Source: Quillaja saponaria (lineage: Eukaryota; Streptophyta; Magnoliopsida; Fabales; Quillajaceae). Taken from it: DNA of 64,000 bases. The translations under genes and the position numbers were made by a program. Every line of letters starts with the position of its first letter. Positions within the stretch are counted from its first letter, which is position 1. The stretch lies in assembly GCA_029379385.1 (NCBI GenBank), contig CM055608.1:28084350-28148349 (forward strand), given 5' to 3'. Below, piece after piece: positions 43,928-60,129 of the stretch. Below the pieces are notes generated by a model. That model made no database searches. It saw nothing but the letters and a program-made list of their open reading frames with translations, and had not been told where the DNA came from.

Positions 43928-45550
43928 GTGGGTGTTTGTAAGATCTTTTAAAATGATTCTAATTTCTGTAGAGCTGTCTGTGCTGATGTTCTAACACTGC
44001 ACCTGATGAGCAGATGCAGTTAACTGCTGGGGTTCCATTTGTTGTTTACAATCACCAGCAAATGTAAAACTTGTACTAATTATGTGTACTATAGATATTG
44101 TACAAATGCTATCCCTTGTAACCCGTGTATATTGCTGTCCGGCTCTCTTTCTTGTTTGTTTTTTTTCCCAGTCTTTGTAAATGACATGTTCAATAGTCAG
44201 AATGTATTTTCTTTCTCCCACACCACCTTTCATTTCATATTGCTTTGCTATAACATAAGCCCGGGCAATATTTTCTGTGTATCTTAGAAACTGATGACAA
44301 GAATAGTGTTCAATTGATTTCGTCAATGGCATATCTTAGAAACTAGATAGGTTTGTGATTGAATAAAAGATGATTTGGTATCAATGCCACTGTTGTCTTT
44401 TGGTCTATGTTCGAACTTTGAAGGATATTTTACTAGAAGTATGCACAATACTCGGAAACCGACTACCTAACCAAGGGTAGGTTTAACTTGAGTATGCACA
44501 ATACTGGTCACCCAGTCCCACTGAAATTTTATACTAATATCAGGAGAAAAAGTTTCAAAAGGAGTGGTCTCGTGCTTATGGATAGAATTTATAGCAGGAT
44601 CAACGAACGTGTAATTATGACTCATGCTTTGAAGTATTTATCCATATCAATGGCTGGAGAAAATGGAAACAAACATGTAATTACATGACTCATGCTTTTA
44701 AGTAATTATTCATATCAATGGCTTATTTTAAAAAAAGAACAAACAAACATAGTAATTATATTGTCATGCAAATCTATTTCTTTACAGGATTCAGGTATTT
44801 TTAAGAGATGTCACTCCCATTAATGTGGGACATCATACTAGACTGTAAGAACATGAGCACATAGTTGCCCACTTGCTCTGTAGTCTCTGTTTTCGTTATC
44901 ATAATATCACTCATCAACAAATCTCAACATGAAAATCCATTTTACCAAATCAAGAAACCATTTCCTCATGGCATGAACATGGTTTAACTAGAATTGAGTA
45001 AATCGTTTAAAATTTTCATGTTTCTCTCTTTCATAAAAAATACCTCGGATTTAAAATTATAATAAATAAATAATTTATGAAACGTATTTATCAACTGAAC
45101 TAATAACTAATTGATATTAAAAATCAATAATTTTGAGATTTTTAATCATGCATGATTGGACTCAAGGAAACTCCATCAAAGGTGGGGTAATGGGATATCT
45201 ATATCATTCCATTGAAAAGAAGGCATTCTTTTAGCTTCATTTTTTTAATTTTATTTTGAAAAAAATCTCAAGCCTTTGACCAGTCAAAGCAAGAATAAAA
45301 GCTGTATATGATCACGTAAAAGAAGATTGGTTTGAACAGGTAGGGGACAAGCATTGACTAATTGGTTTCTCTTAATTTCTTTGACTAAAAATTATTGATC
45401 ACCCAACAAACAAAGAAGAAAAAGAAGACAAATCCACAAATAGAAAGAGTGAGAAATTGTAAGATACTTAATCCAAAAGAATGATGGTTATGAATTAGAA
45501 TCAATGATAAAGTGGACAGATTAATTAATCAAAACAACCAAAATCACTAA
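43928..45550. other. Intergenic between convergent AMBRA1-like and cupin genes
   Basis: No gene. Contains a tandem duplication at about 44611-44752 (units starting GTAATTA, with CATGACTCATGCTTT) and a perfect W-box palindrome CTTTGAC-CA-GTCAAAG at 45274-45289, with further TTGAC cores at about 45354 and 45382. It should also hold the 3' ends of both flanking genes. Confidence 0.5.
44611..44752. repeat. Tandem duplication of about 70 bp
   Basis: Units 44611-44676 and 44677-44752 share ATGACTCATGCTTT, AAGTA, TATCAATGGCT and AACAAACAT, with small indels. Confidence 0.75.
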
Positions 45551-46008
45551 TTAAGAAGAAGAAGAAGAAGGAGTTGAGGAAGACTCAAATTTGTAGTATT
45601 TGTCTACAGCAAGAGATACATCCCAAGTGCAACTGAGTCCTTTTGGAATTGTGACAAGGTCTCCTGCACCAAACTCTACAAAGTCTGATCCTCCTGAGCC
45701 TTTTGGGTATACCTTCACCTTCCCTTTCAATAAATAACATGTTTCTTCTGCATCAAACTTGAGCTGGTACTTTCCTGGTGAGCAACCCCATCTTTATTTT
45801 TCATTTTTTTTATTACCCGCAAAAGAAAGAAAGAAAGAAAGAAACAAAAAATTAATTATTTCACACAAAAAATGAAAGAAAAAAAAGAGAAAAGAGAGAA
45901 GCATGCATACTTGGGCCAGCACTTGATGTTCAATTCTGCAAGACGTGATTCTGGAGGGTTTCTTTCAACAATAATTCTAAGGTTTGAACTGGACGAATCT
46001 GCTGCCAT
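45551..46008 (-). CDS. Small RmlC-like cupin (DUF861 type)
   Basis: Exons 46008-45911 and 45791-45551, 339 nt, 112 residues, starting MAADSSSSNLRIIVERNPPE. The single cupin barrel is seen as WPKWGCSPGKYQLKFDAEET, CYLLKGKVKVYPKG, DFVEFGAGDLVTIPKGLSCT and WDVSLAVDKYYKF, matching a conserved group of about 110-residue plant cupins. The usual metal-binding His pair of enzymatic cupins is not obvious, so a catalytic role is uncertain. The tail ends with five Ser, encoded by a TCT repeat. The substrate is unknown. In Arabidopsis a homologue (remembered as At4g28703) sits next to AMT1;4; here an AMT1 gene lies 12 kb away on the same strand. Confidence 0.88.
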
Positions 46009-46082
46009 GGAAGAAAGAGAGGGAAAATGTTTGATTGAAAATATAAGAGAGTGATGGTGAATTATATAATTGAGTTGACAAA

Positions 46083-46096
46083 GCAATATATATATG
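46083..46096 (-). promoter_or_regulatory. Candidate TATA element of the cupin gene
   Basis: On the minus strand CATATATATATTGC lies about 80 bp upstream of the cupin start codon, a normal distance for a short leader. Low complexity makes this tentative. Confidence 0.3.
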
Positions 46097-46099
46097 AGA

Positions 46100-48140
46100 A
46101 AGAATGAAAGAAGCAATCTATTTCTCTTGCAGGGGTTCAAGTTAAAAAGGAGGGTTAGAGATCATTCCAAAAGATTGGCCTCGTGGCCAGAATAAGGGAC
46201 AGCTTCTGGTTTGAACTCTTAATATTACATACACTTTTAAGCATGACTTATCATTTTAACATTTTATAATTTTTTTTTTATAATTTTAATATATTCTTAA
46301 TCAAATTAAATAATAAATAAATTAAATATATATAATTAATTTGAATACTTTTTACCACTAAAAATATGTAAAAACAATAGCACAAGAACACCCTTAATTA
46401 ATGGCGTAAATAGCTCAATTTACCTATCACATCGTATCCCGTCAGCATCAAATACTAACTGTGATATTCAACAGAAATCATTTATTACACCTTGAACTCA
46501 TGCATGGGGATTTTCATTTCCATAGCTCTCTAGATCTTGCTTTTTAAATGAGATCTATAAAATGATATATATATCTTTTTCATCAAATTTATTTTGTATC
46601 ACCCAAAATAAAAAAGAGTACTTGCTGCTGGTTGGTTGTTAATTTTTTTTTCCATAAATATAAGAAGAAAACAAATTAAATAAATCTTTAAGTACTAATT
46701 GGCTTTTTCTTTTTTTATTGCTTATTAATTAGACTTGTAAAACTCATTTAACGTGTCTTATTTTATATAATAGATTAGATATTATATATTTATATTATTA
46801 TTTTATTATTATACTCTTCACTATATAACTATCACTACTAGACATAATATGAAAATATGTCAATAATATAAAATATATATTATTATTAAGTACTATATGA
46901 AATTAATTGAATTGTCTTATTTTATCTTGCGATTCGTTAAATAAGCCTATTTTAATCTTTAACAATACAACATATAAGTATTTGTCATTTTTATTATAAT
47001 GAATCACATTATAAATTTGATTATAAGTGCACGTCTTAGTTAAACTGTCATAATTTGATGTGTCTATCAAAATACGCGGAATAATTATAATAATTTAAAA
47101 TGTCCTATAGTGACAATTTTGAGACAATAGTTATATTATAAGGCTATAAGATGTATGATCCCACAAAATTACTAAAAAGAAAACTAGATCTTCTAATTTT
47201 AATTTTTATTATAGGAAAATTATTAAAAAGAAAACTAGATCTTCTAATTTTAATTTTTGTTATAGGACATTTTATTGTTATATTATAGATAATTTCTCCT
47301 ACTTTGAACCCTACTTAGTTCACTATTAAAGAAATTAATTGCTTCATTAGTTTTATTTTATCTCCTATTATATAATACTATAATAGAATTTGTCTAGTAA
47401 AGAAAAATGTTTGTTAGCCAAAATATATATAACTCTAAAATATATTAGAGAAAGTTCAACATGTTTGATTATCATATTTATACATCCAAGGCACATAAAT
47501 AAATGTCATAAAAGAACATGGTGCCACTGCCAATTACATTTACTACAATGAATTCCGCAGTGTGAAATAGAAGATCGGAGGAGGTGCTTATTCACATGGT
47601 CAAAGAGTTGACTGAGTTACCCTAGCAAACACATCACACCTGGCAGATAATTAGTGGATATAATAATCACCGTTTGACCAAGGAATCAACAATCCCTAGG
47701 ACACCGACAAAGCATTGTAAGAAAAAATAATATTACATTTTCGAACATTTTCTCTCAATTAAAAATTCTCACCTTAAAACTTTGAACATAAAAGTATAAT
47801 TGAATCTAGATGTTTAAAAGTATAATAGTTAAAACAGATCTCTCATATTAAATTATAATTTCTATTTTTATATAAATTATAATTCGGTCTTGAAGCTTAT
47901 GGATTTTTTTGTCCATAAAAAATAATAATAATTTAAATGAGAAATACCTCATAATATTTGAGAATATTTTGGTTCTTAACAAACTATTATTCAAAGCAAC
48001 TATTTATATAATTTTTTTGTTTAATTATTAGATGTGTCTGAGTCAGTTCATATCTATCTCGATTAATTATCTTTTTAGTCCGGTCAAATATATGTTATTT
48101 AATTTAAAAATTAAAAAATTATGAAATTTTTACTCGAAAA
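46100..48140. other. AT-rich intergenic region
   Basis: No gene. It includes a 50-bp tandem duplication at 47165-47267 (AAAATTAYTAAAAAGAAAAC repeated) and W-box cores (TTGAC) near 47609 and 47673. Confidence 0.5.
47165..47267. repeat. 50-bp tandem duplication
   Basis: Two nearly identical units, 47165-47215 and 47216-47267, each containing AAGAAAACTAGATCTTCTAA and ending TTATAGGA. Confidence 0.85.
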
Positions 48141-49954
48141 TGTGATGATTATGATATGAAAATTTATAATTATATGTTTTATATTTGATCATGTATTATT
48201 AGAATTTGTGAAGTTATTTATGAGAATTAAATAATATATTTTAAGATTTTATGTTAAGGTTTTATATAATGCATCTATGAATATTTAGTATGTACTTGTT
48301 TAGGACATTTTTGACAACTTAAACACATGTTTGCAAGTTTTTCAAACCTTGGTTTCGTCTAACTTTTTCTCATTTTCTTGCTTTTCTATCTATTCTTACT
48401 CTTTCTCCTTTGTTTTTCTATTAATTTCTCCTCAAATCTCTATTTTTCTCGGACACCAAATTTGGTATGAGAGCCTAAACCTCGATCATTGTACCATTGC
48501 TTTCACTTTCAGCCAAAAACTTTTCATAATCTAGCTTGAAATTGTCCAAAATTTCAAAGACGTTCACCTTGATATTTGTGCCCAAAAAAAATTCGTGAAT
48601 CACAGACCTGAGACTATCACCAACTTCAAAATGTCACGAAGAACACCACAAAAGAAGCTAGAACGCACCCACACACTAGGGCATGTGCTAGGGAAACAGC
48701 CCCACACTGTTGCTTCTTTTGCGCGATTCCACTCGCCAAATGCTATTTTCCCATGTCATCAATTGACATGCAAGCCCTATGTTATCCATGTGTCTGCCAA
48801 GTCAGAAGAAACTAGCAGAGCCACGTCAGCAGTCAACAATCTCTCAGACTGGTTACATAACTTTGACCAGTCTTGCTCATCGTGTTTTAGATTAGTTTTT
48901 TTTTTTTGTTGGTGAAGTAGGACTGATTCTCCAAGGAATTTAAGGTGTAGAATCAAAATTTCTAAATTTTGTCTAGGAATGCGTGAATTAATAGGGTAAG
49001 CTTTCTAGTACATTTACTTCGCCTTGTTATGGTAACATTTTGACCGCAATATGGACGAGTTTGTGTTTATCCTTGGTTTAAATTTTGAGAGTATGAGCAA
49101 CAACTTATAAATGTTGACAATTACCTTGAAAAATTATATGGAAGTGTTGATGGGCTATTATCAATTATAGAATCCTTGCGATGTTGCTTATTGAAAGTTG
49201 AGATTTCTCCTCATGTTTTCATTCTTGATGCACTATATCTTATTTTGCAAGTGTTGACTTCAAAAAATTAGTTAGAATATCCTGATAAGTATGTAATTGT
49301 AAGTATTGCTGATTGTCCTGTTGAGATTTTCAAGATTATTTCTTCAAATATTTTATTTGAAGATGATTATTTTTACTATATTTTTTCTATTATCATAACA
49401 TCAGTGAAAATTTATTAAACGCCAATTTCTATGTGTTTAATTCTGTCCGTAAATGATGATATTTTGACTATATAACCACACTTAAGAAAAGGCATGATAC
49501 ATATACCATTAGCTCCTCTAATCTTGCCACGGGATTTTATTTATAAGGTTTTTATCTCTCCTCACTATAAGATTCGATATTTCCAATAATGGGAGAATGA
49601 TTGGGAATGAGATGATTATGATTTGTAAATTTATAATTTTAAGTTATTTTATATGTTATGATGTAATATTAGAATTTAGGAAGTTATTTAGGAGTATTTA
49701 ATAATATGTTCTAAGATTTTATGTTATTGACGCTTCTATCATAGGATTTTATGTAATGCTTATATAAAGGTTTAGTATGTACTTGTTTAGGACCTTTTTG
49801 ACAAATTAAATATTAATTGCACGTTTGCAAGTTTCAAACCCCAATTCCGTCTAATGCTTCCCCATTTTCTTGTTTTTCTACTTATTTCTACTTTTTCTTT
49901 CTCATTTTTCTATCAATTTCTCTTCAAATCTACGTTTTCCCCTACTATCCGACA
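48141..49954 (+). mobile_element. Degenerate Copia-like LTR retrotransposon, non-autonomous
   Basis: Direct terminal repeats 48141-48455 and 49608-49954 align through GATGATTATGAT, TTAGTATGTACTTGTTTAGG and a TTTCTC-rich 3' part ending CCGACA/CGGACA. The left repeat is followed by TTTGGTATGAGAGCC (about 48461-48475), one base from the initiator-tRNA-Met primer-binding site core TGGTATCAGAG. The right repeat follows a purine-rich stretch (GGGAGAATGATTGGGAA). The 1.15 kb interior is full of stops and carries no recognisable integrase or reverse transcriptase. The repeats differ considerably, so the insertion is old. Confidence 0.65.
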
Positions 49955-50640
49955 TTACACAACCTCCCAAGGAGATTTGAACCTAATAAATCAATAATAA
50001 AAAAAATTATATTTTCTTGACCGATCAATAGACCAACCTTGAGTGACAATCTATATATAGACTTTAATTATAATGCATACTACCTATATTATTATATAAC
50101 TTTTCTAGCATAAATTATAATTAGGTCTCAAAGGTAATAAACTAACAAAAAATACTGTTGAACTAGATAGATAGTTATAGATACCTTCTCACATTTTAGC
50201 AGATTAGTTGTACGACCATTACTCGTGAAGCCAAAAATCTTATAAATTATATGTATAATGTGTTATGTCTATCATTATATAATTTTTACTAAAGCCTAAT
50301 TCAAATAAATATTTGTAATCACACTCCTTAACCCTTATCATTGAAGAAAATCTTGATTCAAATTAGTTCTAAACCGCTTACAACTAATTCAAACCTAGAT
50401 TCTCTACAATGAAGAATAGTTTGATTTATGAAATATACCTCCCTTTCTTTACATCGACGTGGATTGTCTTGTGAAATAACAATAAAACTTTTTTAGACAT
50501 TTATAATTTGGTGTCTAATTAGACAACATTTTACTTCCAACATAGGAGTTGCTAAAGAAATAGCATGATAACACATTAGTTATTGGACTAAAATCAAGGG
50601 AATTTATGCTTGAACCCTTGAACACAATCTATAGGATAAA
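49955..50640. other. Intergenic, upstream of GSNOR
   Basis: AT-rich, no gene recognised. Confidence 0.5.
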
Positions 50641-50695
50641 ACCCGGATTTTCACCGGGTCCGGGTTAAGCTACAATGTCTACGTGACAGCTCAGA
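50641..50695 (+). promoter_or_regulatory. GSNOR proximal promoter with inverted repeat and ACGTG core
   Basis: ACCCGG-ATTTTCA-CCGGGT is a 6-bp perfect inverted repeat, followed by CTACGTGACAG, which has the ACGTG core bound by bZIP factors. It lies about 130-180 bp before the GSNOR start codon. Function is inferred from position and motif only. Confidence 0.35.
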
Positions 50696-50820
50696 CAGAA
50701 CATACACTTGTACACTGTCCAAGTGCTATACAGATGTCGGTATTTGGATAGTAGTACACTAATTTTCGTCGTTCATTTCAATCCACACGCCTCTGTATTT
50801 TGTGGGTTTCTGTATCTTCC

Positions 50821-55935
<5,115 letters not shown>

Positions 55936-57464
55936 ACGAACTCTTAGGCAGGCACTGTTTGTTTTTCCCTCTGCAAAAAGGTTGTTACTTGTAGTACTAT
56001 GGTTATGAGTTCAAAGTTTTTGCAAGGGCTAATTATGCTCCTTTATTCTATGACTTCAATGTTTCTTCTACTTTACCTGTCAAGAATCCCAATTATCTAT
56101 CATCTTTTCCTCCATCAAGCATTAGAAAAAAAAAAAAAAAATTCTTTGTTATATCTTGTGTGTGAAAATGAAACAACCAAGTTGTCAATATGATGATAGG
56201 TTTGATAGGAGGAGCTACTATCAATTTTAGTGTTCTGACCATGTTATTATCCTCATTCCTGTTGTGTTTACACTTAAAGATATGGCAAATAAGATTTTGA
56301 CCCCTTATTACAAGCCCGAATGAAGCATGAAGGTTGTTGACACTTTTTTTTTTTTGGCTAAGAAAAAAGGAAAAAGAAGAGGAATGGACTACCAGCGACA
56401 TGAATATCAATATATGTTTGCGAAATTGCTAAGTTGTAGCAATATATGTTTGTACCCGCCACCTGCTCATGTATTCTATGCTTCCATTGTGCTTAAAAGT
56501 GATTCTTTAAGTTATTTGCAATTATTTATGAGCAATACTGGTCACCACCCAACGTAAAAAGATATTTTCCAGTGTACTTCAGAATTTTGGGCAATTTGTA
56601 AAAAGACAGTCATCATATGACGTTAACATTTGAATCACCATAAATATAGATGATTTATGTGCAAATATAAGTACAAGTAAAATATCATAATTTTAGTCGA
56701 TTTGTTAAAAGAATACTATTATACTTAGTTATGAGCTTTGATACGCAATTAACTTATAAATCGTCAGCACATTAGGAGATTTGTGAACAATTTTGTATCT
56801 ATCTTAGTCATGGTAATGGATTGAAGTTATCATTTTGACTTAATATATTGGCCTATAGTTGCTTGTGTAAGTACATTGTTATCCTTCTAATTTTTTATTT
56901 TTTATTTCTTGTTCTGTCTAGTCATATTGGATCATAATCATGAATCAATCGTTTGAATCGCATAAAAATTCAGATCTATGGTTAGAATTACAAAGTCATC
57001 ATCCTTTCGATCCAATATGACCAGCTAGACAGAACAAGAAATGAATACAAAGATTGTAGAGCCATGAAGATATTTTTATTCGTTTAATTTTCTTTCTTGT
57101 TCTTTACTATTCGCTGATTTTGACAAACAAAGCTACTTTGGACAGCCTCCTTTATGAAAGTCATACATGATCAGCACAAGCATCCAGTTCCAAAGTGAAA
57201 TTAAGATAGGAAAAGAAAGGATATGGTTCTCATATATATGAGCATAATTTCTTTTTAATAATAACTTTATATTTCTGACATTTAGGAACAGTTCTCATAT
57301 TAACACAATTTACTAAAAAAAATAAAAATTAGTGTATTAGATTATCAGTTACCATCATACTTATATGTCTTAATTGTTGATAATGTTTATCAGGGACAAG
57401 CCGTTAATAGTTATCAATGATTACTTATTAGATAAGATATAGTGATTTTTTTTAGGGTTACAGT
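55936..57464. other. GSNOR 3' flank and intergenic sequence
   Basis: Begins with the GSNOR 3' UTR. Contains a long foldback at 56904-57042 (separate entry). No gene otherwise. Confidence 0.5.
56904..57042. repeat. Foldback with about 30-nt nearly perfect arms
   Basis: The left arm 56904-56933 (ATTTCTTGTTCTGTCTAG then TCATATTGGATC) is matched by the reverse complement of 57009-57042, which differs only by an extra CTGG in the middle. The loop is 75 nt. It could be a MITE remnant or a hairpin RNA precursor; no transcript evidence. Confidence 0.75.
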
Positions 57465-57942
57465 TTTCAAAATAGTGTCTCAGCATAACAAGCATATGTA
57501 TTTGTCATTATATTTCCTGGGCATGTGGGAGTTGCAGCATCAGGAAAGGAACAACTTTTGGTGGTTTCAAGAGCCTCTGCCAAAGTGCCTTGGCTAGTTG
57601 ACAATTGCTTGAAGAAGGTAAACAAAAATGTTGCTAATGTTGAATGACTTAAGATTTACTATTATTGATATAATATATATATATATATAGTGCATGAGTA
57701 TATATGTGGAGGTATGATCATATTTTTCCTCCTTTGCTCATGTTTCAGGAAATCAAGGTTGATGAGTACATTACTCACAATTTGATTCTCTGGGAAGATC
57801 AACAAGGATTTTGATCTTTGCCTGCAGAGTATAGGCAACAAGTGTTTCCCCCAACCCTACCCATGATTTGTTTTAAAATGGAAGTACTAAGTTGTGAATA
57901 TGATGATAGGAATAATTAGGAGGATCTATTATCAAAATTCAT
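57465..57942 (+). pseudogene. Broken partial copy of GSNOR exons 8-9 and 3' UTR
   Basis: 57465-57617 matches the end of GSNOR intron 7 and exon 8 (GTGTCTCAGCATAA, GTGGGAGTTGCAGCATCAGG, then AAAGGAACAACTTTTGGTGG, ending CTTGAAGAAGGTAAAC). The part of exon 8 between GCATCAGG and AAGGAAC is deleted, with a short AGGA/GGAA repeat at the junction. 57749-57815 matches the start of exon 9 (GAAATCAAGGTTGATGAGTA), with frame breaks after GATTCTC. 57890-57942 matches the GSNOR 3' UTR (AGTTGTGAATATGATGATAGG). The introns are kept, so it arose by DNA duplication, about 2 kb downstream in the same orientation, and cannot encode the enzyme. Confidence 0.88.
57666..57690. repeat. TA dinucleotide microsatellite
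   Basis: A run of alternating T and A within the intron of the partial GSNOR copy. The parent intron has only a short TATAGG there, so the run expanded after duplication. Confidence 0.8.
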
Positions 57943-58319
57943 AGCCAACCCAGCTAGCATACTTGCTAGAGTGGCAAGTTCTGGGAAGGTTTTTTTTATT
58001 TTTATTTCCCCGTTTCTTGTTGCTGCTATATATATTAGTCCATCCTCATACCTGTGCAGTTGTCCCCCAGAACAGTTTTTTTTCTCCCTGAAAGATTGAA
58101 GTTTTTGGTACTTGGTTGTTTTGATCAGCAATCTCATTGTAACATGTTCATTGCAATTAATGTCAAAGTCAATCAGAACTAATACAATACTCTCCTCATT
58201 TTTTTTTTCTCTCTGGCAATTTCATAAGAAAACAACGTTAACTTCAAAGATTGACTAGTATGAATAAGATAGGCAATTTATTTCCTACTAGTACCAAATC
58301 AAACTGATCAAGGATCCTC

Positions 58320-59777
58320 CTATGATTCACCAAACATGTTTTTCTTTTCGACTTTGTCGGTATGCACATACGCCAATCCACCGTGGCTTGTCAAATCCAT
58401 CCCTGACATTTCCTCATCAGCTGTGATCCTCAAGAGATTCAATTTGTGCAGCAAAAAGAACAATGTCCCCATGGTAATGCTCACCCATCCTATGATCACC
58501 AAAATCTGGACAATATGTGCTGCCAACAGCATTCCACCACCTCCCATGAGTAACCCATATGGCCTATTCTCCTGCCCTCCATATACCTCATTCACATAAG
58601 CTTTTTTAGCAAACAATCCTGTGAAGATTATCCCCCATGATCCACACCCACCATGAAGTTGTGCTGCTTCCAATGGGTCATCATACTTTAATTTCTCTGC
58701 CAATTTGTTGCTGCCAATTAGGACCCAAGCAGCAACAAACCCACAAACTATTGCTGCCCATGGATCAACAACTGAGCATCCTGACGTGATTGCTGCAAAC
58801 CCACCAAGCAAACCATTGCAAACATCAGTAACATTCCAATGCCCTGCAAGCAACCGTTTTCCAAAGAGGGTTGTCAATGCTGCTGAGCATCCAGCAAGGG
58901 TTGTTGTCACTGCAGTCCTCCCAATTGCACTCCATTGTCCATAGTAAGAACCACTTTCTCCATAAGTCTTCAAGATGTTAATAAATGAACCAGGATTGAA
59001 TCCATACCAACCAAACCATAACAAGAATGTGCCTAACACAACCAATGTACCACTGTGTCCACGCAATGCCACAGCTCGCCCGGCATGATCAAACCGGCCA
59101 ATGCGGGGGCCTTCAATAATAGCACCCCATAGACCGGCAATTCCTCCAACCAAATGAACAACACCAGAACCAGCAAAATCAATAACCCCAGATCCAAATA
59201 ATAAGTTATCTGTTCTTGCAGGGCTTCCCCAACCATCAGCAGACCAGAACCAATGAGAAACAATGGGATAAACAAACCCAGTTAAAAATGAGGAATAAAT
59301 CAAATAGGAAACAAATTGGGTTCTCTCTGCAATAGAACCACTAGTAATTCCAGCAGCTGCAATTGCAAAAGCCCATTGATAAAGGAAGTAACCATAGTCA
59401 AAAGATGGGGAAGGGAATTTTTCTAGGCCAAAAAAGTGTTGGCCAATGAAACCATTTGATGGGGTCCCAAATGCCAAGGCAAACCCAAAAGCATAATAGA
59501 AAATACCACCAGTGGCTGCATCAAGAACATTGGTAAGCATTATATTCATGGTGTTTTTGGCACGAACAGAACCTGCACAAAGCATAGCAAAGCCAAGCTG
59601 CATAGCAAACACAAGGTAGGCAGAAAAAAGTAGGTAAGTATTGTCCATTGCATAGCCGGTATCAACAAATTTGTTCGACACGGAAGCAAACCGGCCGCAG
59701 ATGTATTCAGCCGCAGCAGTAGCATTGGCCCCTAAAAGGGGTTGAAGATCAGCAGCAGAACAGGTAATAGAAGCCAT
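58320..59777 (-). CDS. AMT1: High-affinity ammonium transporter, AMT1 type
   Basis: Plasma-membrane ammonium uptake protein of the AMT/Rh family, working as a trimer. Single exon, 485 residues, [20 protein letters not shown] at the start. About 11 membrane segments; conserved family stretches [73 protein letters not shown] and [14 protein letters not shown], which include the pore His and gate aromatic residues. The cytosolic tail keeps [14 protein letters not shown], where the Thr is the phosphorylation switch that closes the trimer in AMT1;1, but the usual Arg after it is Ser and the protein ends soon after ([16 protein letters not shown]). AMT1 paralogues normally continue 15-25 residues more, with RRVEP. 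Lack of introns is normal for AMT1. It may correspond to AMT1;4 or AMT1;2; the exact subtype is open. Confidence 0.95.
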   Translation of the reverse strand: MASITCSAADLQPLLGANATAAAEYICGRFASVSNKFVDTGYAMDNTYLLFSAYLVFAMQLGFAMLCAGSVRAKNTMNIMLTNVLDAATGGIFYYAFGFALAFGTPSNGFIGQHFFGLEKFPSPSFDYGYFLYQWAFAIAAAGITSGSIAERTQFVSYLIYSSFLTGFVYPIVSHWFWSADGWGSPARTDNLLFGSGVIDFAGSGVVHLVGGIAGLWGAIIEGPRIGRFDHAGRAVALRGHSGTLVVLGTFLLWFGWYGFNPGSFINILKTYGESGSYYGQWSAIGRTAVTTTLAGCSAALTTLFGKRLLAGHWNVTDVCNGLLGGFAAITSGCSVVDPWAAIVCGFVAAWVLIGSNKLAEKLKYDDPLEAAQLHGGCGSWGIIFTGLFAKKAYVNEVYGGQENRPYGLLMGGGGMLLAAHIVQILVIIGWVSITMGTLFFLLHKLNLLRITADEEMSGMDLTSHGGLAYVHTDKVEKKNMFGES

Positions 59778-59951
59778 TAGAGGGCTTCAAACTAAAGGAA
59801 CAAAAGAAAGCTTTTTGGGTTGAATTCCACCTCCTTCCCTTAATGAGTTTAAGGGTCTTGAGGGAAAAATTTTAAATTCTAAGAGATGGGTGTGTTTATG
59901 TGTCAGCAGCAATGAAAATTGTTGTATGGTTTTTGTTGGTTGACAATGGAC

Positions 59952-59959
59952 ATTTATAG
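59952..59959 (-). promoter_or_regulatory. Candidate TATA box of AMT1
   Basis: On the minus strand CTATAAAT, in the context TTGCTCTATAAATGTCC, lies about 175 bp upstream of the AMT1 start codon. It would give a leader of about 145 nt. Confidence 0.5.
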
Positions 59960-60129
59960 AGCAAGGAGTCCTATGTATAGATTCAGATTCCTAGCTGCTT
60001 GTGGCTCTATTTTTGAAAAGATTCTTAGGATGCCAGACTGGAATGGAATACTAGGAGGCACAAATGACTGGTGGAATCTTAAACTGATTTTCTTCAAAAT
60101 GGGAAATCATTGTATGCAATTGTAACCGT

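Noticed and set aside
47161..47270. CRISPR-like direct repeats
   Set aside because: Only two adjacent AT-rich units without spacers, in a plant nuclear context.
58705..58944. Plus-strand open frames inside AMT1
   Set aside because: Antisense shadows of a GC-richer intronless gene.
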